Below are positions 49,201 to 56,646 of a stretch of 64,000 bases of DNA, piece by piece. Position 1 is the first letter of the stretch; every line of letters begins with the position of its first letter. A program made the position numbers and the translations under genes. The stretch is taken from positions 233,596 to 297,595 of the forward strand of contig SIJG01000006.1 in the NCBI GenBank assembly GCA_023374025.1, written 5' to 3'. The notes below the pieces were generated by a model. It was not told the DNA's origin. It did not search any database and saw only the letters and a list, made by a program, of their open reading frames with translations. The stretch comes from Heterodera schachtii (Eukaryota; Nematoda; Chromadorea; Rhabditida; Heteroderidae).

Positions 49201-52200
49201 TTTTTTCTTGAGTATGTAAAATTTTCTGCCTGTCCTTACCGGTTTTTTTTTAAAATAAATGTACCGTTACCGCCTGTAAAAATTTGCACTCGTAAGAAAA
49301 GGAGTCTAAGCACAAAATTGTTGTGTAAATTTGTTGAAAGGGAAAATTTTATAAAAATAGGACACTTCGCCAAATTTTAGCATTTTAAATACTTTTTTTT
49401 TTCTTTGGTCATACTTTATTGGGACCGAGCCATTTTTTCCTTAAAAAATTGGCTTAAAATTGTAAAACTTAGTCATTTTTGGATAAAATCTGTTAACAAA
49501 TCGCATTTAAATTATAAAGCGCCACAAAAAAGCAATTTAATTAAAACAATAAAATTCGAATTTTTTTTATCAAAAATTACCAATTTTGCGATTTTGGGCC
49601 AATTTTTTAAGAAAAATAGGAATTATTGGGGCCCGGCAGCGCTGATAAGCGCCGTGATTGTTTCAAACGAAAAATATGACTCTTAATTGATTTTGTTCGC
49701 AATTTTATGATGTTTAAAAAATGAGGATTTTTTGAGGTATTTTAGTGGCAAATGATGATGATTTTTTATGGCTGAAATGAGGATTTTCAAAATTTTGAGA
49801 CCGAAACTCTGAATTAAATCATAATTCTGAATAAAAAAAAATAATTCACATTTTTTTTTGTATTACCCAAAAATCTTAAATTCATAACTTCAAAAGTTAT
49901 GACCTGAGAAACTCAAAAAAAAAAAAAAGTCTTTCTTGAACATTTTTGGTCATAACTTTCTTAAAGTTAATGAAATTTTTTTAAATTTTGCAAGAAAATA
50001 GAAAACGTCCATGGTGCTATCTAGTTATAAAAAAGCCATCAAATGAAAATTGTTAAAAAAAATTACCAATAAATTTGCTCAAAACCAACAAAATTTAAAA
50101 TTTAAAGAGTTTCTGTTAGCTCACCTAAATTTCAAAAAATTTGGTCAAGTTTGAACAAATTTTATGGCCAAAAGAACGCCATAGACCTAGTTTCCTAATA
50201 TTTTTGGCCATAACTTTGTTCAAAATTGACCAAATTTTTTGAAATTTAAGTGAGCTAATAGAGAACTCTTAAAGATTTAAATTTAGATGGGGTTTGAGCA
50301 AAGTTATGAGTAATTTTTGATTAAAAATTTTCATTAAATGGTTTTTTTTATAACGCCCTTTTTGATAACTTTTTTGTAACGGCTCAACACTGGCTCAAAA
50401 ATGTGATTTATTTTTAATATGCAAATAAATCGTGCAACACAAGCTAAAAAAACAAATTCAAACTAAAAATGGCCGAAATATGGACGAAAATACCAAAATG
50501 CTTTTTTTGTTTAAGAATGAATTCTTCTTTTTCATTCTTCCGTTCTTTCTTTTTCCAATTCTTTCTTCCATTTTTGAAGGCTATTTCGGTGAATTTTCAA
50601 TGTTTTTGCAATTTCTTTGTCACTCATTTCCGGGTTTTTGCTTTTTATTTGCCAATAAATTTTCATTTTTTCCCTTTTTTCTTTCTTCGTTATTTTTTTT
50701 ACTGCTTAATCCAAATTGTTTCTTCCATTTTACAATTGTTGAAAGGCTTACTCCAATTTTCTTACAAATTTCTTTATAATTTTGTTGCCATTCTTTTGCT
50801 GAATATTTTCTTTTTTGCTTATATTCGTTTGTCATTTCAATGAATTTTTGTACAATTTCAATTTTTTCTTCATTGGATTTTGATTTGTAACTTTTGTGTA
50901 TTTGTTGATTAAGCCCAAATTCTTTCATCCATTTTTGAATATAACCACTATTTGTCCCCAATTTTTTTGCAATTTTTGAGTTAATTTTCCCCCATTCTTT
51001 TGCTGAATATTTTCTTCCTTTTTTCTTTATTTTTTCTTTTATTTTATAATATTTTTGAATTATTTCTCTTTTTTTCTGTTCATTTCGTTTTTCTTCATCT
51101 TTTTCTTCCCATTTTTCTCCAAATATTTCGCCAAATGTCTTTTGCTGCAATTTTTTCTTTTCTGACAAAATTTTGACAATTAAAAATATAATAAGAAATA
51201 ATAACGGGAATAATTTCATTTTGTCGTCTCAAAATGTTTTTTTTTCAATTAAAAAGAAATATATTTTTTTGGGCATATAAATGAATAAAAATGAATTTTT
51301 TCTGATTAAAAAACTGACAGCAAACTATAACTCTACTGATTTAACGTAAAAATAAGGAAATCCTAATCAATTGCAGCAAATAATAACAAAATAATTTACG
51401 TTAATAATTATATTCTACTGACAAAAATAATTGCCAATTCGTAAAATAATGATTAAATAAAATTTTCCATTAATTGAAATTCCTATTCTATTATGTCGTG
51501 ATCGGAAAATCGGTCAGTGGAAAATGCGTCAGTGGAAAATGCGTCAGTAGAAAATGCGTCAGTGATACAAATATTTTAAAATAAGGTTCTATGGCATTAG
51601 TATTGTAATATAGAAGTAAACTTCTATAAGAAAATCGTTCTCAATTTCGAACTCCGGACCCGAACTCGAACAAAAAGTCGAAAAGTCATAATTTTCGAAA
51701 TTAGATTTTTTCTTAAAAATCGGTTTAAATACACGGAAACAAACTAAAAGCCATCAATCCTGCAATAAGAGATCATTTATGCCGTTTTTAAACCAAAAAT
51801 GCCAAATTCGAAAATTTGGTCTATCGACTTTTTGTTCGAATTCGGGTCCGGGGTTCGGAATTGGCCGAAATTGATACCGGATTCGTAGTCAGTGCCCCCG
51901 AAAACGTAAGGAACTTGTTTTTATGACAATAAAATTTCCACTGACGCATTTTCCGGGCGCCCTATTATGTTTCAATAGAAAAATCGTAGAAAAATATCCA
52001 CTATTACATATGTAATTGACTAATTAACAATTCGACTCCATGGATTGTTTAAAAACCTCTCATGAAATTTCGATTTAATTTTTAAGCAATTTGACATTCT
52101 CTGTGAAATAACGGAGGAAAAAAAAACGTAAAAGAAAAAATACAAATTAAAATTGCCCGGCCTACTAATTGGGATTAAAATTTTTTAATTAAATATCTTA

Positions 52201-52739
52201 AATCTTACAGAAAATTCTTTTTTAATTAATTTTTTAAATTTAAATATTTTTGATGTTTATTAAAATGTTGCACCTGTTCCTGTTGGCTCAAATTTTTGAT
52301 CTGTTCAATGCTTTTCAGCGTTTTCATTAGCTCATCTCGAGTTGTGCCACCGTCCGCACAATGGGCGTCCAACAAATCGTGGACAATGTTACGGTAATCT
52401 CCGTACAAAATATGGTAAGTATCATCGCTTGTCGACACATCGACAACATTTGAGTCCCGCTCAAACACTTAAATAAAAAATTATTTAAAATATAAAAAAA
52501 TATAAATTGCTAAGCGATAAAAAGGAAAAATGAAAATAAATTTTAAAATTTCAAAAAAAAAATAAAAAAAAATAAGCAATGGAAATTTTATAAAAATAAT
52601 TTACAAATATTTTACCGATCGATCGCTGTTCAATGAATTCGTTGATCGGAATTTGCCAAAGCTCACTGCGCAAAAAGTTGATGAACGAATCAAAAATTTG
52701 TTCTTCCTTCATAGTGAAGGATGAACGACGAGAAAACAT
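34221..52739 (-). CDS. cfap-36: CFAP36 (CCDC104, BART-domain ciliary protein), nine exons, complete
   Basis: Minus-strand exons: 52616-52739, 52274-52467, 38010-38114, 37825-37940, 35844-35997, 35031-35450, 34918-34944, 34727-34849 and 34221-34361. All have GT-AG ends and compatible phases, giving 1404 nt and 467 aa. The ATG at 52737-52739 begins MFSRRSSFTMKEEQ. The BART-type domain spans about 1-180 (FINFLRSELWQIPINEFIEQ, TYHILYGDYRNIVHDLLD, LLLEPIVAAQDFDVFVPMMM, LNGLLPSS). A helical Gln/Glu-rich middle follows. The C-terminus has RRQYLREQRDKLLKKK and ends RRRIAAKIKAEVINGK, like vertebrate CFAP36. CFAP36 acts in cilia and is thought to bind ARL3-type GTPases. Exon 7 is only 27 bp. Intron 2 is 14,159 bp and carries other genes. 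Family assignment is from recognised motifs, not a search. Confidence 0.88.
34452..34580. mobile_element. Small palindromic MITE with TA-type ends (CFAP36 intron 8)
   Basis: This 129-bp element has 29-bp terminal inverted repeats (34452-34480 and 34552-34580) starting tataccgtaaatcctg and ending with GGCCC runs. A G-run (caaggggggggggg) lies inside the right arm. The outermost TA dinucleotides may be the target duplication, as in mariner-type elements. It is absent from the matching intron in block C (about 19400-19560), so it inserted after the duplication. Confidence 0.7.
36031..36772. mobile_element. hAT-type non-autonomous element (CFAP36 intron 4)
   Basis: This 742-bp element has ends tagggctcccagatc and gatctgggagccctg, i.e. 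inverted (C/T)AGGGCTCCCAGATC. It is flanked by a perfect 8-bp target duplication, atttaaat (36023-36030 and 36773-36780). The interior has gaggattttt repeats and a GC-rich ggcgcctatcggcaccg block. No transposase ORF. The matching site in block C (about 20930) is empty. Related cores lie near 52890-53520 and 58130. Confidence 0.75.
38881..39131 (-). pseudogene. HTH family 5' fragment (block D, inside CFAP36 intron 2)
   Basis: The ATG at 39129-39131 gives MKLFHLLFLIVLLIIKIGQF, a signal peptide, then EQKSFVEIFGEKCEEKK and a Lys-rich segment with frame breaks. Homology ends in HTH1. This is the D counterpart of the gene at 23341-24064, whose HTH-coding part is deleted here. Confidence 0.65.
39480..40260. 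repeat. Inverted arm paired with 48170-49240
   Basis: The 3' flank and C-terminal coding sequence at 39500-39960 is a close reverse complement of 48760-49240 (shared words include ccagttatcttgacaatga and catttgtcctgacaataaat). The two arms now flank the LTR retrotransposon. A similar inverted gene pair exists in block C (23341-24064 against 25100-25469). Confidence 0.65.
39850..40258 (-). pseudogene. HTH family gene with internal deletions (block D)
   Basis: The minus-strand ATG at 40256-40258 starts a signal peptide (MKLFPQLFLIILF) that passes directly into NEDKKREIIAKFYKIKEKIKQ. The QQKSF motif is deleted. HTH1 is present (KKLRTNRIKIYKWIKEFA). HTH2 is deleted after SKTDEEK. HTH3 is in another frame (AKMMKIDRTTISKWKKQLG). 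It is most similar to the intact gene at 48175. Confidence 0.65.
40569..40867 (+). repeat. 5' LTR of Ty3/Gypsy element
   Basis: 299 bp starting tgttcgggtgatgacc and ending gaccgaaca, so it has TG...CA ends. By eye it is identical to 45459-45757. It is followed after two bases by tggcgacgcc, a likely tRNA primer-binding site. Confidence 0.85.
40860..41159 (+). other. Retroelement leader with GCCGAGTTGGC repeats
   Basis: Between the primer-binding site and the gag start, seven or so copies of aagccgagttggc / aagccgggttggc are spaced about 30 bp apart, alternating with aattttgaaattct and atcgaatttcaca words. This leader is repeated in the second partial element (45758-46049). The repeats may be RNA-structure or packaging signals, or a simple tandem array. 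Confidence 0.6.
41160..45440 (+). CDS. Ty3/Gypsy gag-pol polyprotein, intact
   Basis: A single 1426-codon ORF with no gag/pol frameshift. A Gln-rich coiled-coil gag N-terminus is followed by two CCHC-like zinc knuckles at about 281-315 (CWRCGECDHPPFNC, CPKCGTNGHLGKKC). The aspartic protease is at about 364-376 (FFLDTGSDIDVID). Reverse transcriptase carries YLDDIIVVS at about 671. RNase H carries AADASELGIGAV at about 819. Integrase has an HHCC zinc finger (HKGHPGIKRMKQ..CAPCQ, about 1053-1091) and the DDE residues (D in HADYAG about 1117, D in VTDNGTQF about 1170, E in NGQAERF about 1206). The C-terminal tail is Pro/Arg-rich with no chromodomain seen. All catalytic motifs are intact. GC content is far above its surroundings. 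Confidence 0.95.
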   Translation: MAANLDQLVRLMTQQQQQFEDQQRLVQQQSQQIAQLLANQNAANIAAGQQNPPNAVAIPSLPDISLFEACDEKSRVSEWLDRFKFTLDCAAPTASDQIKVKSLMNKLSEMAFSEYSRSVLPASVTDFDFPTTVQKLEKLFAKPQSIFVDRYECLKAVRGDGEDFRHFINRHQKLLNDFKFDDLKKEQFYSLMLLTALKAPSDTTLRQRILAKLATDGQNVSYDGIVEDLINFQSTIAEARAIETPISSRNVNAVHQKDKQKFLPKNKFPKSGQTTTANKSCWRCGECDHPPFNCRFKVTKCPKCGTNGHLGKKCESVQAWRKQQSAKMMGNKKIGHLRIGMTSCSINALSLMQIKILLNQQNVQFFLDTGSDIDVIDELTYADIGKPPIEPCYEIGKTFDGQEVPFIGKGYGIFKFGEIEVKRPFYVAKAGSLNLLSCQTMDKFGLLDEMKQKISEVAVNLCNAGRPKGEKIIHSGTKQMAGTEAKIEALKRAFPEVVKDGLGLCTKEKARLSLKEDAVPIFRKARPVPYNSLEVVEKEWGRLEKMGVISKVDHLNWAAPILIVKKADGSARLCIDYSTGLNDALLDCQHPLPVPEDIFATLNGGKIFSQIDLRDAYLQIELDEESKDLCGLATHKGNYRMERLPFGVRSAPSIFQSIMDKMLAGLNFATAYLDDIIVVSATTEQHVQHLEEVFSRIQSYGFRVKLEKSTFFRDQIKYLGQIIDRNGRRPDPAKTHAIAQMPAPKDISSLRSFLGMVNHYQQFVKNMRFTRKPLDDMLKDDVEWKWTEERQKAFQKLKEVLTSELLLTHYDPKLDIIVAADASELGIGAVISHKFPNGQSKAIAHASRSLTPAEKNYSQIEKEGLALIFAVQKFHKMIYGRHFKLQTDHKPLISIFGSKKGIRQCSANRLLRWSLTLLAYDFDIEYVNTNDFGQADALSRLIAKEYECDDERVIAACNIDEDLGTVLDMAKQILPIKFENLGSESKKDKTMQIVMKFVRDGWPDERKLAPQSEEIELFGRRKADLTILKECLMYGERIVIPEIFRTKILTLLHKGHPGIKRMKQLARQYVFWPKLDQQIEEFVKNCAPCQLAAKAPTKTDLHSWPKSTRPWQRIHADYAGPFFVKEFLIVVDSYSKYPEVFEMTTKSAAATIERLRYLFTRHGIPETLVTDNGTQFAASEFAKFTEANGIAHLFSAPYNPMSNGQAERFVDTFKRAFRKIKGEGVPNKEIINTFLVTYRTTPNDSLPDAKSPAEMLLGQKPRTTIDLLMPPLPQPTERDTKMEQHFNRRFGTRPQKFVSNKPVWARHRLSQNWRAGTICECTGVIYTVKFPDGSTNRFHANQLRNRENTENGHEPLAILNEAFHLPITAPNVGIVGQDLEPRPNPINDEHQDEIEPEQARRSPTPPQQVPRRSGRNRRAPDRYSPG
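45447..45458 (+). other. Polypurine tract
   Basis: The purine run aaaaggggagg lies immediately before the second LTR (TG at 45459). This is the expected primer site for plus-strand synthesis. Confidence 0.7.
45459..45757 (+). repeat. Second LTR, shared between complete and partial element
   Basis: By eye it is identical to the LTR at 40569-40867. It serves as the 3' LTR of the complete element and is followed by another leader and gag, so the arrangement is LTR-internal-LTR-partial internal. Confidence 0.85.
46050..47456 (+). pseudogene. Truncated second Ty3/Gypsy copy (gag-protease only)
   Basis: This copy corresponds to 41160-42527 of the complete element and stays open for 468 codons. 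It covers gag, the zinc knuckles and the protease (LDTGSDIDVID). At about 47417 it switches to unrelated sequence (KKVRKNFKKYLF, stop). Reverse transcriptase, RNase H, integrase and the terminal LTR are absent. Relative to the complete copy it is identical over the first part of gag and then shows eight substitutions between 46562 and 47032. Confidence 0.85.
48026..48070 (+). promoter_or_regulatory. Conserved upstream block of the intact HTH gene
   Basis: The sequence gcaatcaatccaaagcaata and CTCATTTGCATCATTTATT lie 105-150 bp before the ATG at 48175. It matches the block before the HTH genes at 3943, 13603 and 14833. It is a candidate promoter element. Confidence 0.4.
48175..48894 (+). CDS. 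Secreted tandem-HTH protein, intact (nested in CFAP36 intron 2)
   Basis: This uninterrupted ORF of 239 aa starts at ATG 48175. The signal peptide is MKLLLIIFLMIFLIIKIVQI. The motif is QQKSFVEIFGEKWEEKEEEK. A Lys-rich helix follows, then HTH1 (KKLGTNRQYIYKWIKELG), linker NSMANEYKPNGQYSLKEW, HTH2 (TKIGVGYGTIKKWKKQFG) and HTH3 (AKMMKIDRTTISKWKKQLG), with a short basic tail. It lies on the plus strand, opposite to the host gene CFAP36. It is the best-preserved member of the NGQYS-linker subfamily; relatives at 23341, 25100 and 39850 are broken. Predicted secreted; the target is unknown. Confidence 0.8.
   Translation: MKLLLIIFLMIFLIIKIVQIESVNKNCQQKSFVEIFGEKWEEKEEEKRNEDKKREIIGKFYKIKEKIKQKGRKYSKKVWGKINSKIAKKLGTNRQYIYKWIKELGLQQQIQKSYNSKTDKEKIEIVNKFNSMANEYKPNGQYSLKEWNENCKEICTKIGVGYGTIKKWKKQFGISNKRITEEEKMEKMKIYWRIKSKNSKMLDKEFAKMMKIDRTTISKWKKQLGEEILKDQKYKNQKL
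49235..50400. other. Dispersed repeats between HTH genes
   Basis: 49320-49850 matches 25840-26320. 50014-50390 looks like another inverted-repeat element. Its left end is gtgctatctagttataaaaa and AGCCATCAAATG, and its right end is CATTAAATGG..ttataacgcc. Internal words (gagcaaagttatg, cataactttgttcaaa) are shared with 117-536. No gene is supported. Confidence 0.45.
50532..51219 (-). pseudogene. Secreted tandem-HTH family member, 3' frameshift (block D)
   Basis: The ATG at 51217-51219 begins MKLFPLLFLIIFLIVKILS, a signal peptide, then QQKTFGEIFGEKWEEKDEEK. HTH1 is KKLGTNSGYIQKWMKEFG and HTH2 is KKIGVSLSTIVKWKKQFG. After SSKK the frame shifts in an A-run and ends at 50620 as a 199-aa ORF. The other frame carries the HTH3 region and the EKERTEE ending at 50532, as in the intact block C paralogue (27668-28333). 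The 199-aa form, with two HTHs, may still be expressed. It is nested in CFAP36 intron 2 on the same strand as CFAP36. Confidence 0.7.
51496..51961. mobile_element. Foldback-type element, unexpanded copy
   Basis: This is the 466-bp counterpart of 28610-30881, with the same flanking direct repeat ctattatg (51488-51495 and 51962-51969) and the same flanks. The left end has three reverse-oriented satellite units (tcagtggaaaatgcg type). The right end has a single unit (ccactgacgcattttcc). It gives the likely ancestral state of the element before array expansion in C. Confidence 0.8.
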
Positions 52740-52879
52740 TGTTGTCAAATTTTAAAATTTAATTGAATTCAAGAAAATACCTAAAATTATTTATTAAGCG
52801 AATTTTGTTAAGCCCAAAACTCAGATTTGAACTATTTTGCCACTAATTTACATCGTCTAATTTTCATAATTTTTCGTTT

Positions 52880-53525
52880 TAGGGGTCTAAGTTGATTTTT
52901 TCCGAGCTGCTGATTTGTTGATTTTTGCTGCTTTTCTCGAGAAAATTTGCTGATTTAGGTATGCTGATTTTAGGAAAAAATCCTCAAAATGGCCAATTTT
53001 CAGTGAAAATCTGTTTAAAATGGTGAAAATTTCTAATTTTTTCACAAGGCGGCGCTTTCGAAATTTTTTTCGCCGACTCCTGTTTTTTGCATTTTGAATA
53101 AATTTTTTCGAAATGCTGGTTTTTTGTTAGCAAAATGCTGATTTTAAAAAATTAGTCAAAATTTCTAATTTTTCCCCGGCGGCGCCTAGTTTTTCTTAAA
53201 AAATTGGCTAAAATAGCAAATCTGTCATTTTTGGCGAAAATGTGCTCACAAATTGCACCCAAATTTTCAAAATTTTTTCCGCCGACTCCTGTTTTTTGCA
53301 TTTTGAATAAATTTTTTCAAAATGTTGGGGTTTTTGGTTAGCAAAATGCTGGTTTTAAAAAATTGGTCTCTAAGTTTCACCCGGCGGCGCCTAGTTTTTC
53401 TTAAAAATTGGCTAAAATAGCAAATCTGTCATTTTTGGCGAAAATGTGCTAACAAAGTGCACTAAAATTTTCAAAAATTTTTCTACCGGCCCCTTTTAAA
53501 AATTTTCATCTGGCAGCCCTGATTT
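52880..53525. repeat. Dispersed repeat with GGCGGCGCC cores
   Basis: It contains two tandem-like blocks with ttttttgcattttgaataaa, gcaaaatgctg, and cccggcggcgcctagttttt followed by ggctaaaatagcaaatctgt. It ends catctggcagccctga, resembling the right end of the hAT-type element at 36031. It lies in the CFAP36 upstream region. Non-coding. Confidence 0.5.
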
Positions 53526-53711
53526 TTAAACTTAGGTTTTAATTATTTTACTAACGACATTTTTCTTAAAAAATAGCGAAAATACTGGCATCTTTTAAAC
53601 CGAAATGGCAAAAAATAAAAGTAATGCACTATAAGCAGGTAAAACTCCGTTCATAAAAGACAAAATGATGAAATGACGAGAACATCAACAAGCACTAAGC
53701 TAAAAATTGTT

Positions 53712-53725
53712 GTTGCCATGACAAT
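53712..53725 (-). promoter_or_regulatory. Candidate X-box (RFX/DAF-19 site) upstream of CFAP36
   Basis: On the minus strand the 14-mer is ATTGTCATGGCAAC. It matches every position of the nematode X-box consensus RYYNYYATRRNRAC. It lies 973 bp upstream of the CFAP36 start codon in the same orientation. Ciliary genes in nematodes are commonly driven by DAF-19 through X-boxes, usually within a few hundred bp, so the distance is longer than usual. Confidence 0.5.
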
Positions 53726-54505
53726 GGCACACAATGGTTGGCATTTTGAACAAATATGCCAATGTTTGAAAAGTGATGTCATTTAATAAAGGGAGAACAA
53801 ATGTTTTTTTAATTAAATGCCATTATTAATTCAACAATATAACAAAATAAAAAAAAAACAATTTATTATTCAACATTAATCAACAATAACAACAAGATAT
53901 CCTTATGATAAGGAATGTTAATATTTTAAAGACGGAAAAACTATCGAAAAAAATACAAAAAAATTTTAATTTAATAATTTTAAATATTTCATTAAGAAAA
54001 AACCTTTTTAAATATACTGAATCGGACAAAATATAAAATTATTAGACTTTTTAATTATTAGAATTCATGAAAACTAGGAGAATAATAAAACTATAATCAA
54101 AATTTCGAGAAAAATCATTTGACCTTCTTAGACAGCAATTTCATTTAAATCTTACTAATTTTTGTTATATGGCAATTGGTTTAGATCTTTGACGTGTCGA
54201 CCAATTTTTTTTAATTTGCTTCCAATTAAGGCTGCTCCTTAATTAATTGGATACGGAAAAAGTTGCATTTTAAATATTAAAAATAAATTTAAAAAATATA
54301 AATTTACATAAGTTGATAACAAATTTTTTCAAGGTCCAATCTTATAATTTAGGCTAAAAATTATATTCCATTTGAAGGACAAAATAAATTTTCTTTCTTG
54401 GTTTTTTTCCGTTTCATTTTTACATTTATCCATGGATTTTTGAATGAAATTCTTATTTTGAGCTATTTTTGTTTCTATAAATCGCATCCCATTCATAAAA
54501 AAATG
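53726..54505. other. AT-rich intergenic
   Basis: Between the X-box candidate and the next small ORF there is AT-rich sequence with no gene, RNA or repeat that I can support. Confidence 0.4.
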
Positions 54506-54511
54506 CCTTTT

Positions 54512-54709
54512 TCAAGGACTGCCTTTTTCAAGGACAAAACGCCATTTTTTAGCCCAACCTGTGAAAATTTTCCGTTCCTTCGGGCTCTCCTTGGATTTCG
54601 GACGTTGTTCTTTCGGTGGACACAGAAAATTAAAGCACGAATTCTCGACACCGATCACGCAAATTAGCAGCAACAGAAGAAACAGAAAATTGTTTTTGAG
54701 AAAATTCAT
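54512..54709 (-). CDS. Putative small secreted protein (unknown)
   Basis: The ATG at 54707-54709 gives MNFLKNNFLFLLLLLICVIG, a strong signal peptide with cleavage likely near ENS. A short Cys/Pro/Lys-rich mature part follows (CFNFLCPPKEQRPK..) to a stop at 54512, 65 aa in all. A possible splice donor (cacag/gttggg) lies within, so this may be only the first exon. I do not recognise the protein. Nothing nearby indicates a function. Confidence 0.4.
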   Translation of the reverse strand: MNFLKNNFLFLLLLLICVIGVENSCFNFLCPPKEQRPKSKESPKERKIFTGWAKKWRFVLEKGSP

Positions 54710-54724
54710 TTTTAAGGAAAAAAA

Positions 54725-56630
54725 TAAATAATTAAAAAAATTTTTTTTAATATTTAATTAATTTTTATTTGAAATAAATCTATTCGAGGCTTTTTATTTA
54801 GTCGTTTATTTGGCTAGCCATTAAATGTGGCAAAAAATTGTTTTTGCACGAATTTCCTGCACATTTATGGGGTTGGCAAAAAGCTTACAAATAATTTTTA
54901 TTATTATTATTATTAACAAAATTGTAAATATGCTGCGACAAGGATTGATTTTAAGTCATTTTTTATTATCTTTGTCAAATGTAATTTTATATAATATAAT
55001 TAGAAAAGTAAAGTTAAATTAAGTAAATTAATATAAAATATATGAATAAAAAAAACAAAAAAAATTATTAAAGAGATATTACTAAAAATTAACTTTGTTT
55101 GGTTCTTGATTCTTTCCATTAGTTTCTTAAAGAAATAAAGAAAAAAATTATAATTTAAAAAATCATAAAAAATTGATTCATTGAATCAAAATAATTGTAA
55201 GAATATCATTGTTTTGACTTTTTTCCCACATTCTTAATTAATAAATTATTTTGTAATATTTCGGCTTTAATGTGTTTTTAATAAAAATTTTAAAAAAGGT
55301 CATTAAAATTATTATTTTATTTATTTGTTTTATTAAAATTCAAAAATTCTTTAAAATGATCTCCTCTTTTTTCTAGTTCCATGTAATTGAACCCTGCAGC
55401 AAATTCTTTTTTACAGCAAAAACCTCCTTTTTAAGTGGGAATTAAATTTGATTACAAATTGCACAGTTTTTAAGTGGTGGCGGCGGCACCAACAAAATGC
55501 AATTTGGGATTTTCAGCAACAAAAAGTGGTCATCCAATCCAAAAAACCAGCTTTTTCTGGTTGAAAACGGATGAGATGACCTCTGACATTGAAGTATATC
55601 CATGGAAAGAAATGAAACTCACATATAAATATGCTGGATATTTGCTCATTTTATTGCATTTCATACAAAAACTATCTTTTTTTATATTCTACATTATATT
55701 TATAAAAAATATTTATGGAAATTTGCTTAAAATCCTTAAAATAATTAATTGTTCAAATATGCATAAATGGCTTTTTAATGTGTGTTATAAGTGAAAATTC
55801 AACAATTTTTAAAATAAATTTTTTATTTTGCAAAAAAATATATTCATAAACATCATGGATATTTATTTGATCATTTTAATTACGTTTAATAATAAAATAT
55901 CATCTTTTTTATTTTTCATTTTATTAAAAAAAATATTTATGGAAATTTGGTCTTTAAAATTAATTGTTAAAACTTGAATAAAATGGCAATTAAATTTTTT
56001 ATTAGTCAAAATTCAATAATTTTTAATATGTTTTTTCATTGCTTAATGATTTATTTTGTAAAAAAAATTCATAAATATGATGGCTATTAAGCTCATTTTA
56101 ATTACATAAAATAAAAATTGGAAAAAATAATACTTTTAACAATCATTTTTTATCCTAATTTCTTTAAAAAATCCAACTTATAATTAATAATAAGGGTTTG
56201 AAAAGCAAATGACTCTTCAGTTTTTCAAAAAAAATTTCGTATTTTGAATGTTTGTTTTTAAAATAATTTCCTTAAAATGTTAATTATACGGACAGAAATT
56301 CGGAATTCTTACTGCAAATCCAAGAATTATTTTATATATTCTTTACTGGATATTTGCGTAAAAATTCATTAAAATTAATTGTTAAAACTCTTATAAAATA
56401 GTTATTTCATATGTTATAATCATATTTCAATAATCTTTAAAAAAAAATTTTTTTATTCCATGATTTATTTTGAAAAAATATTCACAAATTTAAGCCGAAC
56501 ATGAATTCTTTCTTATTTTAATACATTATAATTATATTTCAATAATTTTTACTGTTTTTTATTTCAATAATTTTTTACTGTTTTTATTCATAATAATATT
56601 AATATTTTTTTCACAAAAAAAAAAATTTAC
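54725..56630. other. AT-rich region without supported genes
   Basis: A short tattattattattatta microsatellite lies near 54898. A less AT-rich patch at 55450-55610 is open on the plus strand but shows no recognised motif or splice context. The rest repeats phrases such as TTTCAATAATTTTTA and attaaaattaattgttaaaa several times (55740, 55960, 56360). Confidence 0.4.
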
Positions 56631-56646
56631 AAATTTAAGCACGAAA

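Larger units (their letters stand above)
32575..52040. repeat. Segmental duplication block D
   Basis: This is a direct copy of block C (17925-30962) with many indels. It is enlarged by the LTR retrotransposon (40569-47456) and by MITEs at 32714, 34452 and 36031. The homologous left end is the HTH 3' flank. The right end lies just after the foldback insertion at the sequence ccatgga (about 52040). Parts between exons not listed as features are AT-rich with no gene seen (for example 36840-37800). Confidence 0.8.

Noticed and set aside
55474..55794. 106-codon plus ORF (GTG-started) with hydrophobic C-terminal half
   Set aside because: The less AT-rich first half might be an exon, but no splice pairing, homologous motif or start could be supported.
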